64,000 nucleotides of DNA from Manihot esculenta (Eukaryota > Streptophyta > Magnoliopsida > Malpighiales > Euphorbiaceae). The notes below the pieces were generated by a model. The model did not search any database and was not told where the DNA came from. It saw only the letters and a list, made by a program, of their open reading frames with translations. The stretch lies in contig NC_035178.2 of NCBI RefSeq assembly GCF_001659605.2, positions 10,734,062 through 10,798,061 of the forward strand, read 5' to 3'. Both the position numbers and the translations under genes were made by a program. Of this stretch, positions 47,884 through 58,555 are shown in pieces (within the stretch, counting starts at the first letter, position 1; every line of letters starts with the position of its first letter).

Positions 47884-50800
47884 ATGCAGACACTTGATAT
47901 TGAGAAGTTTAATGGGAGAGGAGATTTCATGCTTTGGAAGGAAAAAATCGAGATAAGTCTCAAGACCATGGGGCTGCAAGATGCTCTTAATGATGATCCA
48001 GAAATATGGAATCTTGAGGAAGAGAATGAATAAAAGAAACCAAGAACTTCAGTCCAGAAAAGAATCCTTTCTTTAACTCCAAAAACCTCGAATCTTTTGA
48101 GGCTACTTCAATTATCACCTCGGATCAAGAGGTAAGATCCAAAGAGAAAGAGATTAAAGAGCCGATCAAATGGTCAAGAAGAGAAAGAAGTAAGAAGGTC
48201 AGAAACTTGATAGTTCTATATCTCTCGGATCAGATTCTCAGAAAAGTGATCCATGAGAAGACTACTTTTGAAATCTGGAGATTTCTAGAGAAACTCTACC
48301 TGTAACAATCTTTACCTAACAGAATGTACCGAATGCAAAGGGTTTCGGGCTTCAAGATGGACGAGGGCAAGACCATTGAGGAGAACTTGGATATTTTTCA
48401 GAAGATGTTGTCCGATTTGGAGAATCTGCAGGTTAAGGTGGAGGTAGAATTCTAAGCAGTGTACTTGTTGAATTCTTTGCCTCCCCCTTATAAACAATTG
48501 AGGGAGGTTTTGAAGTATTTAAGAACCAATATCACGGTTGAAGAGGTGAAGACTGCAGTAAGGTCCAAAGAAGCAAAACTCAATGCTCAGAAGGGTACAA
48601 GAAATTAGGGTGAAGGTCTAGTAGTAAGGGGAAGATTTGAGCATAGAGACAATAAAAACAGGGGCAAGAGCAAATCGAGGGCAAGATCAAAGTCCAAGAG
48701 CAAAGTCGAATACTGGTATTGTGGCAAGAAAGGCCATCTCAAGAAGGATTACTACTTGAGGAAAAACAATCAGAAGGCTTCTCAAAATGAGAAGGGTGAA
48801 GTGGCAATTGCAAACAACAATATGCAAGATTCTAAAGTTTTGATTGCAGAAACTTCAGAGGTATTGTCCACCACTGAGTCAGACATTAAAGAACAATGAA
48901 TATTAGATTCAGGCTGCACATTCCACATGACCCTGAGAAAAGAATGGTTTGCCACATTTGAAGAAAAAGATGGAGGTGGAGTCAAGATGATGAAACAACA
49001 CACCCTGCAATGTCAAAGGAGTCGGAACAATATGGATCATGATGCATGATGGCATGACTGTGATATTAACTCAAGTGAGGTATATTCCTAAACTCAAAAG
49101 AAATCTTATTTCTCTTGGTGCACTTAAATTGTAGGACTACTGGTACAAGGCTTAGAAAGGCATAATGAAGATTGTCAAAGGCTATAGAGTTATCATGAAA
49201 GGAGAGCTGATAGAAGGTCTATATGTTTTACAAAGCAAAACAGTTTCTGGTGAAGCAAATCCATCCAAGGCTACTTAGGATCAAACTTGCCTTTGGCACA
49301 ATATGCTTGGACATTTAAGTCATAAGAGAATGGAGATTCTAGTAAAAAAGGATTTGCTTCAAGGTACTAATCTATCCTCTCTAAGTTTCTACGAAAATTA
49401 TTTTTGGTAAATCTTACAGGTTGTCCTTTAATACCAGAAAGCATATAACAAAGGGAATTATCGACTGCATTCACTCAGACCTATGAAGATCACCAAACAT
49501 TCCTTTCTCTCTATCAAAGTTTCAGTATTTCATTTCTTTCATTGATGATTACTTGAGAAAGATTTGGATTCACTCCCTAAATCAAAGGATGGAGCCTTTG
49601 AGAAGTTTGTGGAATGGAGATGCTTAATGGAGAATCAAACAAAAAAGAAGATCAAGACGTTGAGGATAGACAATGGTCTTGAATTCTGTAATCAAAAGTT
49701 TGATTCATTTTGTAGGAAGCAGGGAATCTGGAGGCAAAGGACATGTGCTTATAGACCACAGTAGAATGGTGTTATAGAAAGGATGAATAGGACAATAATG
49801 GAAAAGGTCAGAAGCTTGCTCAATGAGTCAGGTTTATCTCAAAATTTATGGGTTGAAGCTGTATCTACTTGTGTGTACCTGATGAATAAGTCCCTATCTA
49901 CTACTATAGAGTTAAATGTTCCAGAATAGATGTAGTCAGGGACTAAGTCTTCCTATTCACACTTGAGGAGGTTTGGTTGTGTGGCTTACATCCATACAGA
50001 TCAGAGTAAACTGTTGCTAAGAGCAAAAAAGGGGGTATTCATTGGATATTCTCAAGGAATCAAAGGTTATAGGATCTGGTTGCTAGAGAAGAAAAAGTGT
50101 ATCATTAGCAGAGATGTCAGATTCAATGAAGAATAAGTGTTCAATGACCTACAGGAAGAGAAAAAGGAAGAGGTTATAGGGCAAATCTCAGGTAAGGGGA
50201 CTATTACTCTTTAGGTTTCTACATTGCAGATCAAGAATAGTGAAAGGACTAAAGATCAAGGTGGAGTTCCTTAGAGAACAAATGAGACTTCATCAGGATC
50301 ATCAGGATCTAACGAGAAGGACATCTCTTCAGATGATGAGTCTGGGAACATTGAAGATGCAAAATCGGGACAAAGGCCAGAGGAAGAGGTAGATTCTAAG
50401 CAAGAAGATCTTAATGGTTATATACTTGCAAGGGATAGAGGTAGAGAAAAATCAAACCCCCTTCAAGATATAATGAAGTTAAGGCTGTGGCTTTTGCCTT
50501 CACGTCTGTAGAAGAAATTAAAATCAAAGAACCAAAGTTATATCAAGAAGCCAAGTGATCTAAGGACTGGAGAAAGTGGAAAGAAGTAATGGAGGAAGAA
50601 ATAAAGTCACTGAAGCAGAATAACACTTGGATTCTAACTAAGAAATCTGAAAAGAAGAAGGTTATAGGGTGTAGATGGATTTTGAAGAGAAAATCGGGCA
50701 TTCCAGGTGTGGAGCAACCCAAATTCAAAGCAAGACTGGTTGATAAGGGTTTCTCGCAAGTAGAAGGAATAGATTATAATGAAATCTTTTCTCATATGGT

Positions 50801-51123
50801 GAAACATGTTTCAATCCGGGTTCTGTTATCATTCTTAGTATATCAAAATCTGGAATTGGAACAAATGGATGTGAAGACTACATTCTTACATGAAATTTTG
50901 GAAGAGTAGATTTTTATGAAGGAACTAGAGGGTTTTGAGGAAAAAGGGAAAGAAAATTGGGTTTGTCAGCTTTAGAGGTCTCTTTATGGTCTAAAATAGT
51001 CGCCTAGACAATGGAACCAGAGATTTAATTCTTTTATGCGGGACAATACATTTCATAGAAACAATTTTGATTCCTATATCTATTTTAGAAAGCTTGAAGA
51101 TCAGTCTCTAATATATCTAATGA
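47884..51123 (+). pseudogene. decayed copia gag-pol (Ty1/copia), 5' portion
   Basis: Gag begins MQTLDIEKFNGRGDFMLWK at 47884 and meets a stop at about 48031. Further in order: gag with DIFQKMLSDLENLQ; a zinc knuckle near 48719-48760 reading CGKKGHLKKDYY, where the last Cys is replaced by Tyr; a protease motif ILDSGCTFHM near 48900 just after a TGA; an integrase HNMLGHLSHKRM near 49300, core fragments near 49640-49770; and an RT from 50589 (CRWILKRKSG, KARLVDKGFSQ) to LIYLM at 51123. Many stops are TAG/TAA/TGA where CAG, CAA, CGA or TGG would be expected. It ends abruptly at the insertion of gypsy element A; the rest should lie beyond the window. Confidence 0.85.
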
Positions 51124-51137
51124 TGTAATACCCAATT

Positions 51138-51153
51138 TCGCCTAGACAATGGA
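51138..51153 (+). repeat. 16-bp templated filler copied from flanking copia DNA (51000-51015)
   Basis: TCGCCTAGACAATGGA occurs in the copia RT at 51000-51015 and again inside the damaged start of LTR A at 51138-51153. Confidence 0.8.
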
Positions 51154-51224
51154 GCGCCTTTAGGCCCCCGAAAGCATAAGTGAGGAAAGTCCAGGTTCGG
51201 CCGCCGAACCTCAAGTTCGGCCGC

Positions 51225-53189
51225 TGTAACGCCCCGGAAATCCGGACCGCTACCGGCGCTAGGATCCAGATCGGCGTAAGGCCGCCGGGACCCGTAGCAA
51301 GCCTAACATAACCTGTAATCCTGTTTAATCCCATACATGATCAACAAACTCAAAAGAATCTGTGAACATACTCATACATCAGCCAAGCTCAACCTGTACA
51401 TTACATAATCATAAACATAAACCACCACTGGAGCCCTCATCAAATGCTCCAATGGGGTATCTCATCATACATTAAGCTTGGACTATCATGAACATCATAA
51501 ACATATCTATAGATCATGTATCAAAAGGGATAACAATACTCATAGGGTCAAGCACAACTATAACCTCAATATTCCTTATTACATAACATAACTTAAAACT
51601 CTTTTACATTACATCATAATACAATTGTCATGTCCACCATCTAACTATTACATAACATCACTTCATACTCTGGCTAACCTCTTGGTCTACCATGTACCTG
51701 CACATCTGGGGTTAGGGGAGAGGGGTGAGCTTTAAAGCCCAGTGAGCAGAATAGAGAAAAACATATATTAAATATTTCATGCTTCCATGAAATGCAACAC
51801 ATTCGTGAATACTAATGTAAACAACCTAAAATATATCATGGCATATATGATGCATGAACATGCTCCAAAAAGCTATATTTCATTTATTTAAAATCTTAAG
51901 GTTCATTCCACTCACCTCTGGCTGAAGCTCTACAGACTCTGAAGCAGCTATCTCACTGCTGAGGTCCTCGGTTCCTCGGGTCCGAACCTACACGGGTGGA
52001 CTCCAATGAGGGACCAAACATACATAAACATAACTCTAATAAACTCCCCAAAAACCCCCTAAAACATCAGGAAAACATCACATAGAAATATGCATGAAAT
52101 GGCTGAACAGGGCACTTTCGGCGGCACCTTCGGCGGCCGAAAGTCCTGGACAGATCCGAAAGTCGGGCACTTTCGGCGGCACCTTCGGCGGCCGAAAGTC
52201 CCAGACAGAGACGAAAGTCTCTTTTCGGGGGCAACTTCGGCAGCCGAATGCTGCCTCCACAAAGGGGGTTCGGCGGCCGAAACTCCCTTCGGCGGCCGAA
52301 TCTGGTTTCTGCCAAAGGGCAGAAACTCAGCTCTTTTATGCCCATTTCGCCTCCCAAGCTCAAATCATGCAAAAACTTGCTCTACAACATGCATACTCCA
52401 CATACATCACACCTAGGGGTCTCAAACTAGCATATACCCCATCTACAACACTTCCATCAACAAAAACAAGCTACATTGTTCATCAAAGCATCAAAACCCA
52501 TAAACTCAACATATACCCTAACATGCATTTCTATCCATAGATCTTGCATAAAGCTTAGTTAAAACACATAAGGAGCTTAAGATCGGCTCTTACCTCTTGA
52601 AGATCGAGAGGGAGACGACCTAAACTTGGAGATCCACGAAAATGAGCTCCTGAGTTCCCAAAGCTCCAAAACTTGGTTTGAATGCTCAAAACTTGCAATG
52701 TGAGTTTAAAACTCAAGAAAAATGGAAGAGATTTGGAGGAAGAGCACAAGATTTGTAAAGGGAAGGTTGGAAGCTTGCTGTGGCCGAAAATGGGAGAAAG
52801 CTCACCCATTTCGGCTAAGTGCCCCTTTTATAGGTGGCTGGCCAGGCCACGTTCGGGGGCCGAACATGCCTCCGCATCCATGCAATGTTCGGCGGCCGAA
52901 CGTGAGTTTCGGTGGCCGAACCTGGACTTCCCTCGCCTATGCTTTCGGGGGCCTAACGTGCCTCCAAAACGCATGCATGTTCGGCGGCCGAACTTGCCTT
53001 TCGGCGGCCGAACCTGGGTTATCCTCCAATGCTATTTTCATGTAAAAACTCATTTTCTTTTATACTTAAAACATTAAAATACATGAAAACATTTTATAAA
53101 ACATGTTCTTACCCTTCTAGAGATTTCCGACGTTCGAGATCCCACCGGACGGTAGGGATTCCGATACCGGAGTCTAGCCGGGTATTACA
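51225..53189 (-). repeat. 3' LTR of element B
   Basis: Begins TGTAACGCCC and ends GGTATTACA on the plus strand. TATA box (minus) at 52826-52832. It contains seven exact TTCGGCGGCCGAA motifs plus one variant (TTCGGTGGCCGAA). A 56-bp local duplication of the CTTTCGGCGGCACCTTCGG block lies at about 52110-52205. Confidence 0.95.
52826..52832 (-). promoter_or_regulatory. TATA box, 3' LTR of B
   Basis: The minus strand reads TATAAAAGGGGC; the same word is in the 5' LTR. Confidence 0.55.
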
Positions 53190-53202
53190 TTCTCCCCCCC
53201 TT
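53190..53202 (-). other. polypurine tract of element B
   Basis: On the minus strand the sequence is AAGGGGGGGAGAA, directly next to the LTR's TGTAAT start, as required for plus-strand DNA priming. Confidence 0.85.
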
Positions 53203-53296
53203 AAGAACATTCGTCCCCGAATGTTCCTCGACTAGTACATAGCATAACAAACAACATAACATACATACATACATATAAAACACATAGGGACTAACC

Positions 53297-56200
53297 TTAA
53301 AAGAGGTGGGGATATTGCTGGAGCATGGACTCCCGTGTCTCCCAGGTACATTCCTCCAAATTGTGGTGGTTCCACAGGACTTTCACCATCGGGATTTCCT
53401 TGTTTCTTAACTTTCTGATCTGGGTGTCTATGATCCGTACTGGCTGTTCAACATAGGTGAGATCCTCTTGGATCTCTACATCAGGCTCACTAAGAACCTT
53501 GCTCGGATCTGACACAAACTTCCTCAACATAGAAACATGGAAAACCGGATGGATTCTTGCCATAGTAGCAGGTAAGTCCAGCTTGTACGACACATTCCCA
53601 ATCTTTTGCAAGATTTCAAAGGGTCCGATGTATCGTGGGGCTAGTTTACCTTTCTTTCCGAAGCGAACCACTCCCTTCATTGGAGACACCTTGAGCAATA
53701 CCAGATCCCCCTCCTGAAACTCTAACTGTCTCCTGCGGACGTCTGCATAACTCTTCTGTCTGCTTGCAGCAGTCTTGATTCTCTCTCTGATGATGGGTAC
53801 CACCCTGCTGGTGATCTCAACTAACTCTGGCCCTGCTAAAGCCTTCTCTCCAACTTCCTCCCAGCAAACAGGGGACCTGCACTTCCTTCCATACAAAGCT
53901 TCATATGGAGCCATCCCGATGCTAGCATGATGGCTGTTATTGTAGGCAAACTCCACCAAAGGTAGATGCTGCCTCCAAGAACCGCCAAAGTCCAACACAC
54001 ACATTCTGAGCATATCCTCTATGGTCTGGATGGTCCTTTCTGACTGTCCGTCCGTCTGTGGATGGAAGGCAGTACTGAAATCCAACCTGGTACCCATGGC
54101 ATCCTGCAGACTCCGCCAAAACCTGGAGGTGAACTGGGGCCCTCTATCTGACACTATTGAAACAGGAACCCCATGCAGTCTGACTATCTCATCTACATAT
54201 ACCTGCGCCAACTTGTCTACAGAATAGCCACTCCTGACAGGGATGAAGTGAGCAGATTTGGTGAGTCTGTCCACAATCACCCATATGGAGTCCAATCTGT
54301 TGGACGCCGCCGGTAACCCCACTACGAAGTCCATAGCTATATTCTCCCATTTCCACTCTGGAATAGGTAGTGGGTTCAGCATCCCAGCCGGCTTCTGATG
54401 TTCCAGCTTCACCCTCTGACATACTTCGCAGGCGGACACAAACTGTGCCACTTCTTTCTTCATCGCTGGCCACCAATAAACCTTCTTCAAATCCTGATAC
54501 ATCTTGGTGGCTCCGGGGTGAACGCTGTATCTTGCATTATGAGCCTCCCTCATAATGTCTCCTTTAAGCCCTATGTCATCTGGTACACATAATCGACTCC
54601 CATAGCGGAGGATCCCCTTGTTGTCGAATCTGAACTCGCTGTCTTTGCCCGACTGAACAGTCCTGGCAATCTTTACTAACTCTGGGTCCTCATGTTGTTT
54701 CTGAGCCACCTGCTCCAGAAACACGGGTGTCACTTTCATCTGAGCAACCAAGGCACCTGTACCAGATAACTCCAACTGTAGACCTTCCTCAATGAGCTTG
54801 TAAAACTCCTTCAGCACCGGTCTCCTCTCTGCCGAGATGTGGGATAGACTGCTAAGTGATTTCCGGCTTAAGGCGTCAGCTACTACATTCCCCTTACCCG
54901 GATGATACTGAATCTTGCAATCATAGTCACTCAGTAGCTCTACCCACCTCCTCTGTCTCAAATTCAAATCTCTTTGACTCAAGATGTATTGCAGGCTCTT
55001 ATGATCCGTAAAGATCTCACATTTAACCCCGTAGAGGTAGTGCCTCCACATCTTGAGTGCAAAGATTACTGCTGCCATCTCAAGGTCATGCGTGGGGTAA
55101 TTCAACTCATGCTTCTTCAGCTGCCTAGAAGCATAAGCAATCACCCTCTCATTCTGCATAAGCACACAACCCAGTCCCACACGGGACGCATCACAAAAGA
55201 CTGTAAAGTCTTCATCACTAGCCGGCAGAGCTAAAACTGGTGCTGAAGTCAACCTCTTCTTGAGCTCTTCAAAACTCTCCTCGCACTGGTCGGTCCACAG
55301 AAACTTCTGATTCTTCTTGGTTAGTCTGGTCAGAGGAGCTGCTATCTTTGAGAAGTCCTGAACGAACCTCCTGTAGTAACCTGCCAAACCCAAGAAACTC
55401 CTGATCTCTGTTACTGAAGTGGGTTTAGGCCAGTTAGCCACAGTTTCTATCTTCTTGGGGTCTACTTCAATCCCATTCTCTGACACTACATGCCCCAAGA
55501 ACGAGATGCTCCTCAACCAGAATTCACACTTGGAGAACTTGGCATACAAGCCATGTTCCCTCAAGGTCTGTAGAACCAACCTCAGATGATGGGCATGCTC
55601 CTCTGCATTCCTGGAATACACTAAGATATCATTTATGAAGACAATAACGAAGTGATCCAGGTACTGGCTAAATACTCTGTTCATGAGGTCCATGAATGCT
55701 GCAGGGGCGTTGGTTAACCCGAACGGCATCACAAGGAACTCATAGTGCCCATATCTGGTCCTGAAAGCTGTCTTTGGTGTGTCTTCTTCCCTTATTCTCA
55801 GCTGATGGTACCCTGATCTCAGATCTATCTTGGAGAAACAACCCGCTCCTGCTAGCTGGTCGAATAGATCGTCGATCCTTGGCAATGGGTACTTATTCTT
55901 AGTAGTGACTTTATTCAACTGTCTGTAGTCGATACAAAGTCTAAGGGATCCATCCTTCTTCTTTACAAAGAGTACTGGAGCACCCCAAGGTGAGGTACTC
56001 GGTCGGATGAAGCCCTTGTCTACTAGATCTTGCAACTGTTCTTTCAACTCTTTCAACTCAGCTGGGGCCATCCTGTAGGGAGGGATAGAGATCGGTCTCG
56101 TTCCAGGCATTAACTCTATCTCGAACTCTATCTCCCTAGCAGGTGGTAAACCTGGAAGCTCGTCTGGGAACACGTCTAAGAACTCTCTGACCACCGGCAC

Positions 56201-58381
56201 TGAGGCGGGCTCTCCAACCTGACTGTCTAGCTCTCTCACGTGAGCTAGATAACCCTGACAACCCCTCCTGAGCAGCCTACGAGCCTGTAGGGCCGATATC
56301 ATACCTCTAGGCGTACCCCTTTTGTCTCCTCTGAAGACGACTTCTGACCCATCCTGACATCTGAACTTAACTACCTTGTCCCTGCAGTCCAAGGTAGCAC
56401 CATGGGTAGATAACCAGTCCATCCCTAGAATGACGTCAAAATCAGTCAACTCTAGAACCACAAGGTCGGCGGACATGCATCTTCCCTCCACAAAAACTGG
56501 ACTACATTGGCAGACTGACTCTGCCACTGACGGGTCACACTTGGGTCCACTGACCCAGAGGGGACACTCTAACTCAGAGACCATCAACCCTAACCTCAGC
56601 ACGGCTCTCGGAGCGATGAAAGAATGAGATGCACCAGGGTCCATCAATGCATACACATCAGAACAACCAATGATGAGATTACCTGCCACCACGGTGTTGG
56701 ATGTGTTCGCCTCTTGCTGTGTCATTGTGAAGATCCTCGCTGGAGCTGACGGACCTTCACCTCTGAAACCCGCTGAAGAAGAGGCTGCTCCTCTCCCTCT
56801 ACCTCTGCCGCTGGCTTGAGTTGGTGCTGGAGCTACTGGCTGAGCTACACTGCCTGAACCTGTCTGCTGGGACTGTGCCATAACAGCTGCTCTAGGACAA
56901 TCCCGAGCCATATGTCCCTCTTGCCCACATCTGAAGCAGGCTCTGGACCCATATAGGCACACTCCCCTGTGTGGCTTACCACACTTCACACATGCTACAT
57001 TGTCTGCACCTGAGCTCGAGCCACCTCCAAAACCCAGACCTGACTTGATCTTGCTCCAGAACTTGTTCTTCTTCTGCTTCTTGGTGGTGCTGCTCCACCT
57101 CTTACTACCTGAACTTAAGGAAGAAGGATCCACTTTTCCCCTACCTGGGGTTTTGGAACCGGAAGGCTGTGCCACTGACTGCTTGACTTTTCCCTCGATG
57201 ATAGCACTAGCCTCCATTCTCCTAGCCATATCGACTATGGTGTGAAAACTCTCTCTATCTGCTGACTGTACCAAGGAGGAATACCTGGGATGGAGCTTCA
57301 TGATATACCTCCTCGACTTCTTCTGGTCTGTGCTAAGGTCCTGCCCAGCAAATGGCAGCAACTCCATAAACCTGTCAGTATATTCGTCTACACTCATGTC
57401 ATCAGTCTGCCTCAACTGCTCGAATTCTATTATCTTCAATTCCCTTGAACTATCAGGGAAAGCCCATCCTGCAAACTCATTTGCGAAATCCTCCCATGGA
57501 AGACTGTCCACCCTCGGTTTGATGTAGTTCTTGAACCACTCACGGGCCTTCTTGCATTTTAGGGTGAACCCAGCCATCTGAATGGCTCTGCTGTCATCCG
57601 CCCCTATCTTGTCTGTTATCATTTTGACCCTTTCCAGATACACAAATGGGTCATCACCACTATCATATTGGGGAGCACCCAGCTTCATGTAGTCGGTCAT
57701 CTTGACCTTGCTCCCTCTGGATGAGCTAGGGTTAGGAGGTTGAGTAACTGGGGCTGCTGGTTCTGTAGGTGGTGGAGGTGGGGCAACATTTTCTGTGGTA
57801 GGGTTTTCTGGATTTGGGTGATAGGGTGGTGGTGGATACATAGGATACTGTGGGTATGGTGGGTAGTATGGCGGATATGGCATCTGTGTGGGGTAAGGGC
57901 TAAAACTAGGGTAATCCGACGTGCCTCCCATCGAATACCCGGGGTGTTGCGAGAAATGTGGGTAGTGGGGTGGCTGAACAAATCCCGAGGCCTGAGTGCC
58001 TCCTTGGGACTCTCCCATTCCCTCTTCTGACATACTAACCCCCAAACTGCCATCCCTCCTCTGCTCTACATCCACACTGTCCTCCACATCCACTGACATT
58101 CTCCCTTGTACAGTTCCCCTCACAGATCTGCTTCTGTCCAAATCCAAAGACCTTCTAGGGTCTCTCATTGCTCGGTCCCTGTTGGACCTGCTAGACATTG
58201 CCCTAGGCAATGCTGGAGGACGGGCGCTCATGCCCTCATCCTCAGGTGGCACTCCAGTCAATCTTGCAGATCGACGAGTTCCTCTCATCCTGTCTTCTGA
58301 AAAACCACACAAAGCACAAACATCAGCATCATATGGTTCATGTGGGCACACATGAACCCTCATCACATATACATCATTCAT
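53297..58381 (-). CDS. gag-pol polyprotein of Ty3/gypsy element B
   Basis: One uninterrupted 1694-codon frame. The true start is probably Met32 (58286-58288), as element A shares [12 protein letters not shown] from there. Order (from the first Met): proline-rich region, gag domain (about 270-400), CCHC knuckle [14 protein letters not shown] near 480, aspartic protease with DPGASHSF near 580, reverse transcriptase (about 770-950), RNase H (FCDAS, DHKSLQ, DALSR present), integrase with HHCC and a D,D,E core (TDG near 1435), and a C-terminal chromodomain-like segment to 1694. That layout fits plant chromoviruses, perhaps the Tekay group. The RT active-site box reads FINDILVYS at residue 915 onward: residue 917 (codon AAT at 55631-55633) is Asn where the catalytic first Asp is expected. 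Otherwise the hallmark motifs look intact, so this copy may be unable to replicate by itself. Confidence 0.95.
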   Translation of the reverse strand: MNDVYVMRVHVCPHEPYDADVCALCGFSEDRMRGTRRSARLTGVPPEDEGMSARPPALPRAMSSRSNRDRAMRDPRRSLDLDRSRSVRGTVQGRMSVDVEDSVDVEQRRDGSLGVSMSEEGMGESQGGTQASGFVQPPHYPHFSQHPGYSMGGTSDYPSFSPYPTQMPYPPYYPPYPQYPMYPPPPYHPNPENPTTENVAPPPPPTEPAAPVTQPPNPSSSRGSKVKMTDYMKLGAPQYDSGDDPFVYLERVKMITDKIGADDSRAIQMAGFTLKCKKAREWFKNYIKPRVDSLPWEDFANEFAGWAFPDSSRELKIIEFEQLRQTDDMSVDEYTDRFMELLPFAGQDLSTDQKKSRRYIMKLHPRYSSLVQSADRESFHTIVDMARRMEASAIIEGKVKQSVAQPSGSKTPGRGKVDPSSLSSGSKRWSSTTKKQKKNKFWSKIKSGLGFGGGSSSGADNVACVKCGKPHRGVCLYGSRACFRCGQEGHMARDCPRAAVMAQSQQTGSGSVAQPVAPAPTQASGRGRGRGAASSSAGFRGEGPSAPARIFTMTQQEANTSNTVVAGNLIIGCSDVYALMDPGASHSFIAPRAVLRLGLMVSELECPLWVSGPKCDPSVAESVCQCSPVFVEGRCMSADLVVLELTDFDVILGMDWLSTHGATLDCRDKVVKFRCQDGSEVVFRGDKRGTPRGMISALQARRLLRRGCQGYLAHVRELDSQVGEPASVPVVREFLDVFPDELPGLPPAREIEFEIELMPGTRPISIPPYRMAPAELKELKEQLQDLVDKGFIRPSTSPWGAPVLFVKKKDGSLRLCIDYRQLNKVTTKNKYPLPRIDDLFDQLAGAGCFSKIDLRSGYHQLRIREEDTPKTAFRTRYGHYEFLVMPFGLTNAPAAFMDLMNRVFSQYLDHFVIVFINDILVYSRNAEEHAHHLRLVLQTLREHGLYAKFSKCEFWLRSISFLGHVVSENGIEVDPKKIETVANWPKPTSVTEIRSFLGLAGYYRRFVQDFSKIAAPLTRLTKKNQKFLWTDQCEESFEELKKRLTSAPVLALPASDEDFTVFCDASRVGLGCVLMQNERVIAYASRQLKKHELNYPTHDLEMAAVIFALKMWRHYLYGVKCEIFTDHKSLQYILSQRDLNLRQRRWVELLSDYDCKIQYHPGKGNVVADALSRKSLSSLSHISAERRPVLKEFYKLIEEGLQLELSGTGALVAQMKVTPVFLEQVAQKQHEDPELVKIARTVQSGKDSEFRFDNKGILRYGSRLCVPDDIGLKGDIMREAHNARYSVHPGATKMYQDLKKVYWWPAMKKEVAQFVSACEVCQRVKLEHQKPAGMLNPLPIPEWKWENIAMDFVVGLPAASNRLDSIWVIVDRLTKSAHFIPVRSGYSVDKLAQVYVDEIVRLHGVPVSIVSDRGPQFTSRFWRSLQDAMGTRLDFSTAFHPQTDGQSERTIQTIEDMLRMCVLDFGGSWRQHLPLVEFAYNNSHHASIGMAPYEALYGRKCRSPVCWEEVGEKALAGPELVEITSRVVPIIRERIKTAASRQKSYADVRRRQLEFQEGDLVLLKVSPMKGVVRFGKKGKLAPRYIGPFEILQKIGNVSYKLDLPATMARIHPVFHVSMLRKFVSDPSKVLSEPDVEIQEDLTYVEQPVRIIDTQIRKLRNKEIPMVKVLWNHHNLEECTWETRESMLQQYPHLF

Positions 58382-58540
58382 ATCATAGCATCAATGCACA
58401 TGTATATAATCATGGCATTTCACATCATCATACAAGACAGGACTCCACATCCTATCCTAGTGGACATGACCTTCCTATTGTGCTTGACCTTCTATACCTC
58501 TATGAGCCCGACACTCTAGGTCCGATCATATGAACCTAGG

Positions 58541-58552
58541 GCTCTGATACCA
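58541..58552 (-). other. primer-binding site (initiator Met-tRNA) of element B
   Basis: The minus strand reads TGGTATCAGAGC, three bases inside the 5' LTR, complementary to the initiator tRNA-Met 3' end. Confidence 0.9.
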
Positions 58553-58555
58553 CTC

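Noticed and set aside
52110..53000. Possible CRISPR-like array from regularly recurring GC-rich motifs
   Set aside because: The motif is 13 bp with irregular spacing, occurs in LTRs of a plant retrotransposon, and no cas genes are present.
56627..56660. Protease motif with Pro in the D-x-G box as a possible defect
   Set aside because: D-P-G-A is, as I recall, a common variant in plant gypsy proteases, so it is not evidence of inactivation.
53457..58533. Plus-strand frames of 60-119 codons opposite the gag-pol
   Set aside because: Antisense shadows of the long coding frame; composition mirrors the sense codons.
58541..58552. tRNA-like sequence at the PBS sites (also 47798 and 62445)
   Set aside because: Only 12 bp complementary to initiator tRNA-Met; no cloverleaf, so not tRNA genes.
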